Assembly: GCA_022706885.1 (NCBI GenBank)
Contig: JAKJBR010000007.1
Span: 1-47,931 of the forward strand
From: DUPQ01 sp022706885
GTDB taxonomy: Bacteria; Bacillota; Clostridia; DUPQ01
Direction: 5' to 3'
Length of the DNA: 47,931 nt
Shown piece after piece: positions 26,346 through 34,152 of this stretch (positions are counted from its first letter, which is position 1; each line of letters starts with the position of its first letter). Below the pieces are notes generated by a model that had not been told where the DNA came from, did no database searches, and was given only the letters and a program-made list of their open reading frames with translations. The position numbers and the translations under genes are program-made.

Positions 26346-26561
26346 ATAATTCTAAGTGACATAAGTGTCACTTTGAACGGAACAGAAAAAGCGGTTTATG
26401 CTATTTTAAAACAAAAATCGGATTCTTTAAGAGAAGAGATAGCCTATAATATTTCTAAAACTGTCAGAACGGTTCAAAGAGCACTCAATTCTCTTGTAGA
26501 GAAGGGTTATATCAGGCGAGTCGGCTCTAAATAGAATCCGGTATGGGAAGTGTTGAAATAG
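26346..26561 (+). pseudogene. Winged-helix regulator C-terminal remnant, copy 2
   Basis: An open frame from about 26346 encodes LSDISVTLNGTEKAVYAILK followed by a winged-helix tail almost identical to that at 25083-25242. A TAG at 26532-26534 replaces the CAG (Gln) of copy 1, so the last eight residues are lost. There is no start codon. The longer N-terminal part, with TLNGTEKAVYAIL, supports origin from an AlbA_2/ATPase-type transcriptional regulator tail. Confidence 0.7.
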
Positions 26562-26685
26562 AGATATCTGATTAAATGTCGGGTTGAAAAGGAGATATTA
26601 TTTGAATTGAGAAAAAATAATTTCAGTACGATTATTTATCAATGTAAAACCATTGATTTTACTATAAGATTTTTCTTGTGGGTTA

Positions 26686-26734
26686 TGTTATAATTACGAA
26701 AATGGCAGATAGTAACGAAGGTGACCGGGTTTCA
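26686..26734 (+). promoter_or_regulatory. Promoter-leader element, copy 2, upstream of the S51 peptidase gene
   Basis: The element has an extended -10 TGTTATAAT (26686-26694) followed by GGCAGATAGTAACGA and ending GGGTTTCA. The segment GGCAGATAGTAACGA is identical in copy 3. An ATG at 26702, about at the predicted transcription start, opens a 12-codon frame (MADSNEGDRVSS) closed by TAA at 26738. No good -35 was seen. Confidence 0.6.
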
Positions 26735-26822
26735 AGTTAAATACTAAAGAAATAAATTAAGCGAATTATGTGAAAAGATACTTTTTGTCAAAAAAATAAA
26801 TTTTTATAATTGGAGAATGTAA

Positions 26823-27506
26823 ATGATTGTAGCAATCGGTGGCGGAGAAGTATCCGAAAATGAAACTTATGACATAGATAAATTTATTGTTGAGTCATCA
26901 AAAAAAGAAAAACCGAACTTCTTATTTATCCCTACAGCAAGTAAAGATGCTGAGATATATATTCAAACAATTAATGATTTATATGAAAAATTAAGATGTA
27001 AAACAGACATCTTATATTTGTGTAATACTGATGTGAATATTGAAGAAGTTAATGAGAAGATTGAATGTGCTGATATCATTTATGTAGGTGGTGGAAACAC
27101 TGCTTATATGATGGAAGTTTGGAGGAAGTACAGTGTAGACAAAGCATTAATCAATGCTTATAAAAGCGGCAAAATACTATCAGGATTAAGTGCAGGTTCT
27201 ATATGCTGGTTTATCGCAGGCCATAGTGATAGTGAGTTTATAGAAGATATCGAAAATCCAAAACATAAATGGGTTAAAGGTTTGGGCATCATTCCTTATT
27301 TACATTGTCCTCATTATGATGAGCCCGAAAGAACAGGCTTTGATGATTTCTATTCCGGACAGATAACAGATGCGATTGCAATAGAAAATCAAGTAGCGAT
27401 TGTTTGGGATAATTATGAATTTTATGTGATTAAATCTAATCCTATTAAAAATGCATATATGTTTTCTTGGAGTGATACCGGTTTGAACAAAAAAGTTTTA
27501 TTTTAA
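26823..27506 (+). CDS. Peptidase S51 (dipeptidase E-like) family protein
   Basis: This 227-residue protein starts at ATG 26823 with GGAG seven bases upstream. The N-terminal strand MIVAIGGGEVSENE, NFLFIPTASKD, IIYVGGGNTAYMME and the nucleophile elbow ILSGLSAGSICWF (Ser in GLSAGS) place it in the class I glutamine-amidotransferase-like S51 serine peptidase family. A downstream LHCPHYDEPE holds a candidate catalytic His. Family members include alpha-aspartyl dipeptidase and cyanophycinase; the substrate here is unknown. It is a single-gene unit preceded by its own promoter-leader element. Confidence 0.87.
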   Translation: MIVAIGGGEVSENETYDIDKFIVESSKKEKPNFLFIPTASKDAEIYIQTINDLYEKLRCKTDILYLCNTDVNIEEVNEKIECADIIYVGGGNTAYMMEVWRKYSVDKALINAYKSGKILSGLSAGSICWFIAGHSDSEFIEDIENPKHKWVKGLGIIPYLHCPHYDEPERTGFDDFYSGQITDAIAIENQVAIVWDNYEFYVIKSNPIKNAYMFSWSDTGLNKKVLF

Positions 27507-27526
27507 GACTTTTCACCCGGGTTTCG

Positions 27527-27574
27527 TGTCATAATTATGACAACGGCAGATAGTAACGATGAAACTGTGTTTCA
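27527..27574 (+). promoter_or_regulatory. Promoter-leader element, copy 3, upstream of the methyltransferase gene
   Basis: TGTCATAAT (27527-27535) is followed by a leader with GGCAGATAGTAACGA identical to copy 2 and ending GTGTTTCA. The codon aligned with the ATG of copy 2 is ACG (27543), in the same spacing from the -10. A small GAAAC/GTTTC stem is possible at 27561-27573. Confidence 0.6.
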
Positions 27575-27607
27575 GGACACTCTGCAAAAAAATAAAAGGA
27601 GTATGAT

Positions 27608-28411
27608 ATGGATTTTAAAGAAATTGCAAAAATAGATGATGATTTAAAAAGGAATGAGGAGTTATATAAATTTTTTGATGAAGAAAAAAGACTTTTTAGT
27701 AAATCAGGGCAAGTTGAAAAGATTACAACATTAAAAGAAATTTCTAATCTTATTAATCAAGATTCAAAAATTTTAGATGTTGGAGCGGGGACTGGAGTTT
27801 ATACTATTCCTCTATCTGAAAGAGTAAATGAAGTTGTCGCTTACGAACCTGCAACTAATAACTATAAACAATTAAAAGAAAAAATTAAAAATAATAAATT
27901 TCATAATGTTACAGTTGAAAATAAAAGTTCACTAGACATGACAGAACTAAGGGATAACTATTTTGACTTGGTCCTGCTTTTTGGTCCGATGTATCACTTG
28001 TCTAAGGAAGAAGATAGAAAACGAACAATTAAAGAAGCAAAGCGTGTCCTTAGGGATGGAGGTTATATCCTAGTATCCTTTATCAATCATGATATGATTC
28101 CAATGACGGAAATGGTTTATGAAGCAAATTATTTTGAAACAGAAGTATATAACCCTAACACACAAAGACTTATTAACAGACCTTTTATATTCTTTACCTT
28201 ATCAGAATGTATAGAAATGCTTGAAATGGAAAATCTTACAATCATTAGAAAAATTGCTACCAGTGGATTTTCTGAATTGTTACAAAAACAGATTGATAAT
28301 ATGAGTGACCTATCTTATGAAAGATATATTGACTGGCACCTTGCTCATTGTGACAAAGAAGAATTATTAGGTGCAAGTAATCATTATCTATTTGTTTGTA
28401 AAATCAAGTGA
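27608..28411 (+). CDS. Class I SAM-dependent methyltransferase
   Basis: This 267-residue protein starts at ATG 27608 behind AAAAGGAG. SAM motif I is ILDVGAGTGVYTIPLSE, followed by the acidic VVAYEPATNNYKQL and the post-motif region YFDLVLLFGPMYHL with EAKRVLRDGGYILVSF. These are typical of the Methyltransf_11/25-type small-molecule methyltransferases. The substrate cannot be deduced. It is Lys- and Ile-rich and AT-rich compared with core genes, and it is preceded by the third promoter-leader element, consistent with an accessory gene. Confidence 0.87.
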   Translation: MDFKEIAKIDDDLKRNEELYKFFDEEKRLFSKSGQVEKITTLKEISNLINQDSKILDVGAGTGVYTIPLSERVNEVVAYEPATNNYKQLKEKIKNNKFHNVTVENKSSLDMTELRDNYFDLVLLFGPMYHLSKEEDRKRTIKEAKRVLRDGGYILVSFINHDMIPMTEMVYEANYFETEVYNPNTQRLINRPFIFFTLSECIEMLEMENLTIIRKIATSGFSELLQKQIDNMSDLSYERYIDWHLAHCDKEELLGASNHYLFVCKIK

Positions 28412-28437
28412 TAATACTTAAGATTTTTGTTGTGGTT

Positions 28438-28593
28438 CTAATTACTTGCTGATAACATATACTTCTCAATATATTCCGCACCGTCATTGGACAAAATAAT
28501 ATTACCGGTTACTTCTTTAACCTCAAAAAGAGTATAAACCATTGTCTCGGTGTAATTTGCAATGGCAGTCCATTTTGAATTCCGCAAGTAGCT
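28438..28593 (-). pseudogene. Possible minus-strand coding remnant
   Basis: On the minus strand an open stretch of about 51 codons ends at TAG (28438-28440) and is closed upstream by a stop at 28594-28596. It has no ATG near its beginning. It reads like protein (for example YTETMVYTLFEVKEVTGNI and LSNDGAEYIEKYM). It fills the gap between the methyltransferase and the secG promoter. Family unknown; it could be chance. Confidence 0.3.
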
Positions 28594-28636
28594 CTATTCC
28601 TGTCCGAATGAATGAAAACAGCAAGAAAAAATATAC

Positions 28637-28665
28637 TTGCTATACAAAATCGTTTATGTTATAAT
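28637..28665 (+). promoter_or_regulatory. secG promoter
   Basis: TTGCTA (28637-28642), a 17-base spacer, then TATAAT (28660-28665) with an upstream TGT giving an extended -10. This is the first strong promoter after the accessory region. Confidence 0.8.
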
Positions 28666-28692
28666 CTCGTAGTTAAGTTTTGGAGGCAAAAA

Positions 28693-28938
28693 ATGAGTGA
28701 AGCTTTAAAGATAATATTAGGTATAGTGCATATAATTGTGTGTCTTGCAACAATCATAGTGGTATTGATGCAGTCGGGCAAAAGCGAAGGACTTTCGGGA
28801 GCTATTACAGGAGGAGCGGAAACCTTTTTCGGTAAGGGTAAGGGCAGAGCAATTGACAAGCTTCTTTCCAAGTATACCGTTTATATAGCAATATTCTTTG
28901 CGGTTACATCCATCTTCTTATATCTCGTACTCAAATAA
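28693..28938 (+). CDS. secG: Preprotein translocase subunit SecG
   Basis: ATG 28693 follows GGAGG at 28682-28686. A longer frame from 28612 would run through the promoter and is rejected. The 81-residue product has two membrane segments (LKIILGIVHIIVCLATIIVVLMQ and the C-terminal YIAIFFAVTSIFLYLVL) around a loop with SGKSEGLSGAITGGAETFFGK, the SecG signature. It is an accessory subunit of the SecYEG channel. It has its own promoter and terminator; the often-following rnr/smpB genes are absent here. Confidence 0.95.
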   Translation: MSEALKIILGIVHIIVCLATIIVVLMQSGKSEGLSGAITGGAETFFGKGKGRAIDKLLSKYTVYIAIFFAVTSIFLYLVLK

Positions 28939-28967
28939 AGTGCGGATACGGAATATTTTAAATTCTT

Positions 28968-28994
28968 AAAAAGGCTTATAAGCCTTTTCTTTTT
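28968..28994 (+). terminator. Rho-independent terminator after secG
   Basis: The palindrome AAAAGGCTTATAAGCCTTTT is followed by CTTTTT, giving a stem of AAAAGGC/GCCTTTT plus a uridine run. The A-rich 5' side means it could also work for minus-strand transcription. Confidence 0.85.
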
Positions 28995-29117
28995 ACTTTT
29001 TTGTTGCGATTTAATCGGAAATTTACTGAAAATACAATAGTTTTACAATAGTAACCGTTTAAGAAATTGAACAGTATTATCCGTTGGAATACAATTTAAC
29101 GGGAGGTTATAAAGACT

Positions 29118-30191
29118 ATGCTTATACGATTGATAGGATTATTGGTTGCTTTCGGTTTATTTATCTTCCTTATCTGTCAGAAGAAGGTGCTGAAGTGGAA
29201 AAAAGCGATATCGGTAATTGTTTCATTTGTTTTGATAGTATTTATGATTATTCAGGTATTTTTTCCGTTTATACCGGCCAAGAAACCTACCGGACCTTAC
29301 GGTGTTATAGCCGAGACGGCATTTTATAAGTATAATACCGATATTCCGGGAATGGCTACGAACGGCAATGAAAGGGAGATTCCTGTCAAGGTGTGGTTTC
29401 CGAAGGATGCACAAGCAAAAAGTCACCCCTTGTTTTTATTCTCTCCCGGATCTTTCGGTGTTGCCGAATCCAATGAAACTTTATTTTTAGCCCTGGCATC
29501 ACGAGGCTATGTTGTAGTAGGCCTGAATCATCCGTACCACTCTTTCAGCTGTAAGATGTCGGACGGCAGGAATATAAATATGGACGAAAATTTTATACAA
29601 AGTGTTATGACTTCCCAGGGTTCGGAAGATTTGCCCGGGACTTTAAGTTCATTTAAGGAGTGGTTAAAAGTACGGATTGATGATATCTATACGGTACTTG
29701 ATTGCATTTCGGACTTTCAGAATGATTATGAACAGTATATTGATAAAGAACGGGTGGTTTTATCCGGACATTCTTTGGGCGGTTCCGCTGTGTTGGCCGT
29801 AGGTCGTGAGAGAGCACAAGAGATTAAAGCATTGGCGGTCTTGGAGGCTCCGTTTGCAGCGGATATTGTGGGGATTGACAAAGACAGGTATATATTTACC
29901 GATCAGTTGTATCCTTTACCCGTTTTGCATGTTTATTCGGATGCATTGTATGGAAAAATGGATGATATTACTACATATGATATGAATACACGACTTATGA
30001 ATAGTGACAATCCTATGTATGTGAATAAGCATATTAAAGGTGTCGGACATCTGGGATTAACCGATATGAGAATGGTAACACCCGTTATTACATATTTAAT
30101 GGACGGAGGATTGGATACGCGTCCTGCGGCGGAAACCTTGTCGGAGTTAAATGAATATGTACTGGATTTTTTAAATATATACAATAATTAA
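29118..30191 (+). CDS. Membrane-anchored alpha/beta hydrolase
   Basis: This 357-residue protein starts at ATG 29118 with GGGAGG at 29101-29106. Two N-terminal membrane segments (IRLIGLLVAFGLFIFLI and ISVIVSFVLIVFMIIQVFF) precede an alpha/beta-hydrolase domain with oxyanion region PLFLFSPGSFG, GYVVVGLNHPYHS, the nucleophile elbow VVLSGHSLGGSAVL (Ser in GHSLGG) and a late His in KGVGHLGLTD. The pattern resembles platelet-activating-factor acetylhydrolase and dienelactone-hydrolase-like lipases. The active domain's side of the membrane and its substrate are not known. It stands alone between the secG terminator and the ruvC promoter. Confidence 0.82.
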   Translation: MLIRLIGLLVAFGLFIFLICQKKVLKWKKAISVIVSFVLIVFMIIQVFFPFIPAKKPTGPYGVIAETAFYKYNTDIPGMATNGNEREIPVKVWFPKDAQAKSHPLFLFSPGSFGVAESNETLFLALASRGYVVVGLNHPYHSFSCKMSDGRNINMDENFIQSVMTSQGSEDLPGTLSSFKEWLKVRIDDIYTVLDCISDFQNDYEQYIDKERVVLSGHSLGGSAVLAVGRERAQEIKALAVLEAPFAADIVGIDKDRYIFTDQLYPLPVLHVYSDALYGKMDDITTYDMNTRLMNSDNPMYVNKHIKGVGHLGLTDMRMVTPVITYLMDGGLDTRPAAETLSELNEYVLDFLNIYNN

Positions 30192-30254
30192 ACGAATTTT
30201 ATATTTCCGATTAATTTACGTGATTTTCATTACTCTTCAAAACGACGGTTGTAC

Positions 30255-30284
30255 TGTGCAAAATACAAAGTATCATGATATAAT
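30255..30284 (+). promoter_or_regulatory. ruvCAB promoter
   Basis: Extended -10 TGATATAAT (hexamer 30279-30284) with a weak -35 TGTGCA (30255-30260) at 18 bases. It is about 20 bases upstream of the ruvC start codon. Confidence 0.65.
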
Positions 30285-30303
30285 CACAAGATGTGGAGTA
30301 CTT

Positions 30304-30810
30304 ATGAGAATATTAGGTATTGATCCCGGTTTTGCCATTATGGGATATGGGGTCATAGATTATTTCAAAAACAAAATCGAAGTACTGGAATACGGTGTTA
30401 TTAAGACCCAAGCGAAAACCCCGTTTGATTTAAGACTGTTGCAAAATTACAGAGGCATTAATGAAGTTATTGAGAAGTACAAACCCGAGCATGTAGCCAT
30501 GGAGCAGCTGTTTTTTAACACCAATCAGAAAACGGCTATAAATGTATGTCAGGCAAGAGGTGTTGCTGTGCTGGCGGTTGCCGAGAACCGATTGGAGTTT
30601 TTTGAATATACACCTCTTCAGGTAAAACAGGCACTGTGCGGTTACGGCAGAGCCGACAAAAATCAGATTCAGCAGATGGTAAAGGTATTGGCCAATCTGA
30701 AAGATATTCCCAAGCCCGATGATGCGGCCGATGCTTTAGCTGTGGCCATATGCCATGCCAATTCCTACAGGGAAGAAAGGAAGACGGAAAATCAATGTAC
30801 GAGTATATAA
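30304..30810 (+). CDS. ruvC: Holliday junction endonuclease RuvC
   Basis: ATG 30304 follows GGAG at 30295-30298; an earlier ATG at 30220 lies upstream of the promoter. The 168-residue resolvase shows ILGIDPGFAIMGYGVI (Asp7), VAMEQLFFNTNQKTA (Glu67) and PKPDDAADALAVAICH (Asp140, Asp143), the four acidic catalytic residues. It cuts Holliday junctions with RuvAB. Its end overlaps ruvA by 16 bases. Confidence 0.96.
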   Translation: MRILGIDPGFAIMGYGVIDYFKNKIEVLEYGVIKTQAKTPFDLRLLQNYRGINEVIEKYKPEHVAMEQLFFNTNQKTAINVCQARGVAVLAVAENRLEFFEYTPLQVKQALCGYGRADKNQIQQMVKVLANLKDIPKPDDAADALAVAICHANSYREERKTENQCTSI

Positions 30811-31379
30811 AAGGGGAAGTAGTAGCCAAAAAACATGATTATGTGGTAGTGGACAATGCGGGAGTAGGATACAGGATATTTACAAGCATAAACACCATGT
30901 CGAAGCTGCAGACACATGAGAAAGCGCTGTTATACACATATCTTCACGTGAGGGAGGATGTGATGGTACTGTACGGATTTGCCTGCGAGGAAGAGCTTTT
31001 TCTGTTCAATATGTTGATTGGTATATCCGGTATAGGACCCAAGGCCGCTCTATCAATATTGTCGGTACTTTCCTATCAGGAAGTGGCTACTGCTGTAGTA
31101 TCGGAAGATGCGGCATCGTTATCCAAAGCTCCCGGTGTGGGAAAAAAGACTGCAATGAGAATAATACTGGAGCTTAAGGATAAATTAAAAGGTCTCTATG
31201 CTGCCGAAGCCGATGCGGTAAAACAGATTGCGGTCAGCGACAAATACTCCGAAGCGGTTAATGCACTGCTTGTATTGGGGTATAATACAAAGTATGCAAG
31301 AGAAGCTCTGAATAAGGTATACGATGAGTCCGATTCGTTGCAGGATATAATCAAGAAGGCTTTAGCGGAGCAGATATAA
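30795..31379 (+). CDS. ruvA: Holliday junction branch migration protein RuvA
   Basis: The start chosen is ATG 30795 (MYEYIKGEVV), the conserved RuvA N-terminus, inside the end of ruvC; ATG 30750 would add 15 unrelated residues. The 194-residue protein contains the OB fold (VVDNAGVGYRIFTS), the helix-hairpin-helix motifs LIGISGIGPKAALSIL and APGVGKKTAMRIILELKDKL, and the C-terminal RuvB-binding domain (KYSEAVNALLVLGYN). RuvA binds four-way junctions as a tetramer. Confidence 0.96.
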   Translation: MYEYIKGEVVAKKHDYVVVDNAGVGYRIFTSINTMSKLQTHEKALLYTYLHVREDVMVLYGFACEEELFLFNMLIGISGIGPKAALSILSVLSYQEVATAVVSEDAASLSKAPGVGKKTAMRIILELKDKLKGLYAAEADAVKQIAVSDKYSEAVNALLVLGYNTKYAREALNKVYDESDSLQDIIKKALAEQI

Positions 31380-31391
31380 AGGAGAAGGGCA

Positions 31392-32393
31392 ATGGAGGAA
31401 GAAAGATTTGTAACTCCGTCATTTATAAAGAACGACCAAAGCGAAGCGAGTTTACGGCCTAAGGTTTTTGACGAGTATTTCGGTCAGGAAAAGATAAAGG
31501 AAAATCTTAAGGTTTTCATAGAGGCTGCCAAATTACGGCGTGAACCTATTGATCATGTGCTTCTTGCAGGACCTCCGGGATTGGGAAAAACCACTTTAGC
31601 GGGTATCATAGCATCGGAAATGGGAGCAAATATCAGGATAACCAGCGGACCGGCTATAGAAAAAGCGGGGGATCTTGCCGCCATATTAACCAATATTGAG
31701 GAGAATGATATTCTGTTTATTGATGAGATACACAGACTGAACCGTACTGTGGAAGAGATTCTGTATCCCGCAATGGAAGATTTTGCTTTGGATATTATTA
31801 TCGGAAAAGGTCCCAGTGCCAAAACAATACGCCTGGATTTAAATAAATTTACTCTTATCGGGGCTACTACCAAGACAGGCATGCTTTCTTCGCCGTTGCG
31901 CGACAGATTCGGCGTATCCTGCAGACTGGAGATGTATACCGTAGAGGAATTAAGCAAGATAGTAAAGAGAAGTGCCGGTATTTTAGGGTTCAATATCAAC
32001 GAATACGGAGCAAATGAGATAGCTTCCCGCTCCAGAGGAACCCCTAGAATAGCAAACAGGCTTTTAAGAAGAATAAGGGACTTTGCACAAGTGGAAGGAG
32101 AAGATGTAATTACAAGTGAAATTGCCGATTACGGACTGCAAAAACTGGAAATTGACAAAATAGGATTGGATAATATAGACAGAGCTATCCTGGAAACTAT
32201 AATAACCAAATTTAACGGCGGACCGGTAGGACTGGAAACGCTTGCGGCTTCCGTAAACGAAGAAAAAGATACCATTGAAGATGTATATGAACCGTATCTT
32301 CTTCAGTTGGGCTTTATAAAGAAGACGCCGAAAGGACGATGCGTAACATCACATGCATACGAGCATCTGAAAATACCTTATGAAATCAAATAA
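31392..32393 (+). CDS. ruvB: Holliday junction branch migration helicase RuvB
   Basis: This 333-residue AAA+ motor has SLRPKVFDEYFGQEKIKENL, Walker A LLAGPPGLGKTTLAGII, Walker B ILFIDEIHRL, sensor 1 LIGATTKTGMLSSPLRDRFG with the arginine finger, and the winged helix ending in KTPKGRCVTSHAYEHL. GGAG lies about eight bases before ATG 31392. It drives branch migration with RuvA. Its 3' end overlaps queH by 14 bases. Confidence 0.97.
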   Translation: MEEERFVTPSFIKNDQSEASLRPKVFDEYFGQEKIKENLKVFIEAAKLRREPIDHVLLAGPPGLGKTTLAGIIASEMGANIRITSGPAIEKAGDLAAILTNIEENDILFIDEIHRLNRTVEEILYPAMEDFALDIIIGKGPSAKTIRLDLNKFTLIGATTKTGMLSSPLRDRFGVSCRLEMYTVEELSKIVKRSAGILGFNINEYGANEIASRSRGTPRIANRLLRRIRDFAQVEGEDVITSEIADYGLQKLEIDKIGLDNIDRAILETIITKFNGGPVGLETLAASVNEEKDTIEDVYEPYLLQLGFIKKTPKGRCVTSHAYEHLKIPYEIK

Positions 32394-32916
32394 AATACTT
32401 TTACATACATGCTGTGCACCTTGTCTTGTATATGTTCATGAAAAGCTTAATGAAATGAATGTGGATTATGACTCATATTTCTATAACCCCAACATACATC
32501 CGATAAAGGAACATGAGAGAAGGCTTTTAACGCTCAGAAGTTATATGTCACGTTTTAACATTCCTCTTATTGAAGATGATGAGTTTTTGCAGCATCTTTG
32601 GGAAGAGGGTTTCCAATGTAAGGATTGTTATAGTATAAGGTTGGATAAAACGGCAAAATATGCCAAGAATAACGGTTATAAAGGGTTTTCCACCACATTA
32701 CTGGTAAGCATTTATCAGAATCATCAACTTATTATCGACATAGCGGAAAGTGTTGCCGATAAATACGGCATAGAGTTTTTTTATCATGACTTTCGGGAAG
32801 GTTACAGGATAGGTCAGAATAAAGCAAAGGAGTACGGGTTATACCGCCAGAAATACTGCGGTTGCATCAACTCATATAACTCTTCAGAATATAAAGATAA
32901 GATTAAATGGGACTAA
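32380..32916 (+). CDS. queH: Epoxyqueuosine reductase QueH (DUF208 family)
   Basis: This 178-residue protein carries the DUF208/QueH cysteine pattern: LLHTCCAPCLVY (Cys11, Cys12, Cys15), CKDCYSIRL (Cys80, Cys83) and KYCGCINSY (Cys160, Cys162). QueH reduces epoxyqueuosine to queuosine in tRNA and is the non-orthologous replacement of QueG. The start lies within the end of ruvB (14-base overlap), and placement next to ruvAB is common in Clostridia. No queA or tgt is in the window. Confidence 0.9.
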   Translation: MKSNKILLHTCCAPCLVYVHEKLNEMNVDYDSYFYNPNIHPIKEHERRLLTLRSYMSRFNIPLIEDDEFLQHLWEEGFQCKDCYSIRLDKTAKYAKNNGYKGFSTTLLVSIYQNHQLIIDIAESVADKYGIEFFYHDFREGYRIGQNKAKEYGLYRQKYCGCINSYNSSEYKDKIKWD

Positions 32917-32933
32917 AGGAAAAAGTGTAAGAA

Positions 32934-34145
32934 ATGAGACTATTTAACAAAAAAAAGATATATCTGTTTGACGGTTCCAAAGGATTCATGCTGCAAAAAT
33001 ACGGTTTGCAAAAAGGAGAGCTGGCGGAATCGTATAATATAACGCATCCGGATACGGTTATGCGCATATATAAAGAATACTGCGATGCGGGAAGCGACAT
33101 AATTCAGACCAATACGTTATGTTCCAACAGGCTTGTATTAAAGCGTCACGGTTTGGAAGAGTTACATGACAAGATAAACAGTCAGGGTATTGAGCTTGCA
33201 AAACAGGCGATTGACGGAAGAAACATATTAATTGCGGCATCAATAGGACCTATCGGAGAGCTTTTACAGCCTTTCGGACCGTTAACTTTCGAATATGCAT
33301 ACAGTTTGTATAAAGACCAGTTATATGCATGTCGCAATGCCGATGTGATTAACTTTGAAACTTTTACCGATTTAAAGGAAATGAGAATCGCTTATCTTGC
33401 CAACAGAGAAACGGTAAATCTGCCTGTTATATGCAATATGACATTTGAGAAGAATAACATGACTCTTATGGGACATTCACCCGAAGTATGTGCCGGTATT
33501 TTGAAGAAAATGGGAGCCGATGTGGTGGGAGTAAACTGTTCCAACGGGCCGGATAAAATGGGCGATATACTAAAAGAGATTGCATTATTTGAGGATTTTG
33601 TCTGTGTAAAACCCAATGCGGGAGTTCCGAGCTTTGTGGACGGAATTGCTCATTATGACCAGGGGAAAATAGAGTTTTGCGGCTATTCGGATAATTTACT
33701 GGATTTCAATGTGGGGATAATCGGAGGATGTTGCGGTACAACTCCGGAATATATCAAAGCCATGAATTACATCAAAGATAAAGAAAGAAGCATTACCGTA
33801 CCTTGTGACAAAAAAAGATATATCTTCTGTCAGTACGGATATGTTGATGTTGATGACTTTTATGAAACCGTTGATTTTGCTGTTTCGGACGGTGATGTAT
33901 ACGACAATATTGATGCTGCTTATGACATAAACGAGGAGCCCTGTGATGCGTTTAATATATTTTACAGCGGAAATAATGCACAATTTCTGTTTGAACTTAT
34001 AAATCAGCTGCAGGATATACTGAAAAAGCCTTTTATCTTCCATATTGATGATAAAGTGTGTCTGGACAGTGCTTTAAGAGCATATTGCGGAATAGCAGGC
34101 ATTACGGATTCCGATTTCAGCAAATACGGAGCGGTTAAAATTTAA
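32934..34145 (+). CDS. Homocysteine S-methyltransferase domain protein
   Basis: This 403-residue protein begins IYLFDGSKGFMLQKYGL and includes DAGSDIIQTNTLCSNR. The three zinc cysteines are in VGVNCSNGP (Cys202) and IIGGCCGTTPEY (Cys266, Cys267), the homocysteine S-methyltransferase signature shared by MmuM, BHMT and the MetH N-terminal module. The first ~285 residues form this barrel. The last ~115 residues are acidic and lack the pterin-binding and cobalamin modules of MetH. The methyl donor is unknown. The ribosome site is weak (AAAGGA, 13 bases away). The gene converges with the histidine kinase, seven bases apart. Confidence 0.85.
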   Translation: MRLFNKKKIYLFDGSKGFMLQKYGLQKGELAESYNITHPDTVMRIYKEYCDAGSDIIQTNTLCSNRLVLKRHGLEELHDKINSQGIELAKQAIDGRNILIAASIGPIGELLQPFGPLTFEYAYSLYKDQLYACRNADVINFETFTDLKEMRIAYLANRETVNLPVICNMTFEKNNMTLMGHSPEVCAGILKKMGADVVGVNCSNGPDKMGDILKEIALFEDFVCVKPNAGVPSFVDGIAHYDQGKIEFCGYSDNLLDFNVGIIGGCCGTTPEYIKAMNYIKDKERSITVPCDKKRYIFCQYGYVDVDDFYETVDFAVSDGDVYDNIDAAYDINEEPCDAFNIFYSGNNAQFLFELINQLQDILKKPFIFHIDDKVCLDSALRAYCGIAGITDSDFSKYGAVKI

Positions 34146-34152
34146 TGTAGTT

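Noticed and set aside
26171..26371. 66-codon minus-strand frame in the gene-poor accessory stretch
   Set aside because: Composition is not protein-like, and the plus strand here carries the promoter-leader and regulator remnant.
29084..29329. 81-codon plus-strand frame overlapping the hydrolase start
   Set aside because: It is a different-frame shadow of the membrane-anchored hydrolase, with no homologous features.
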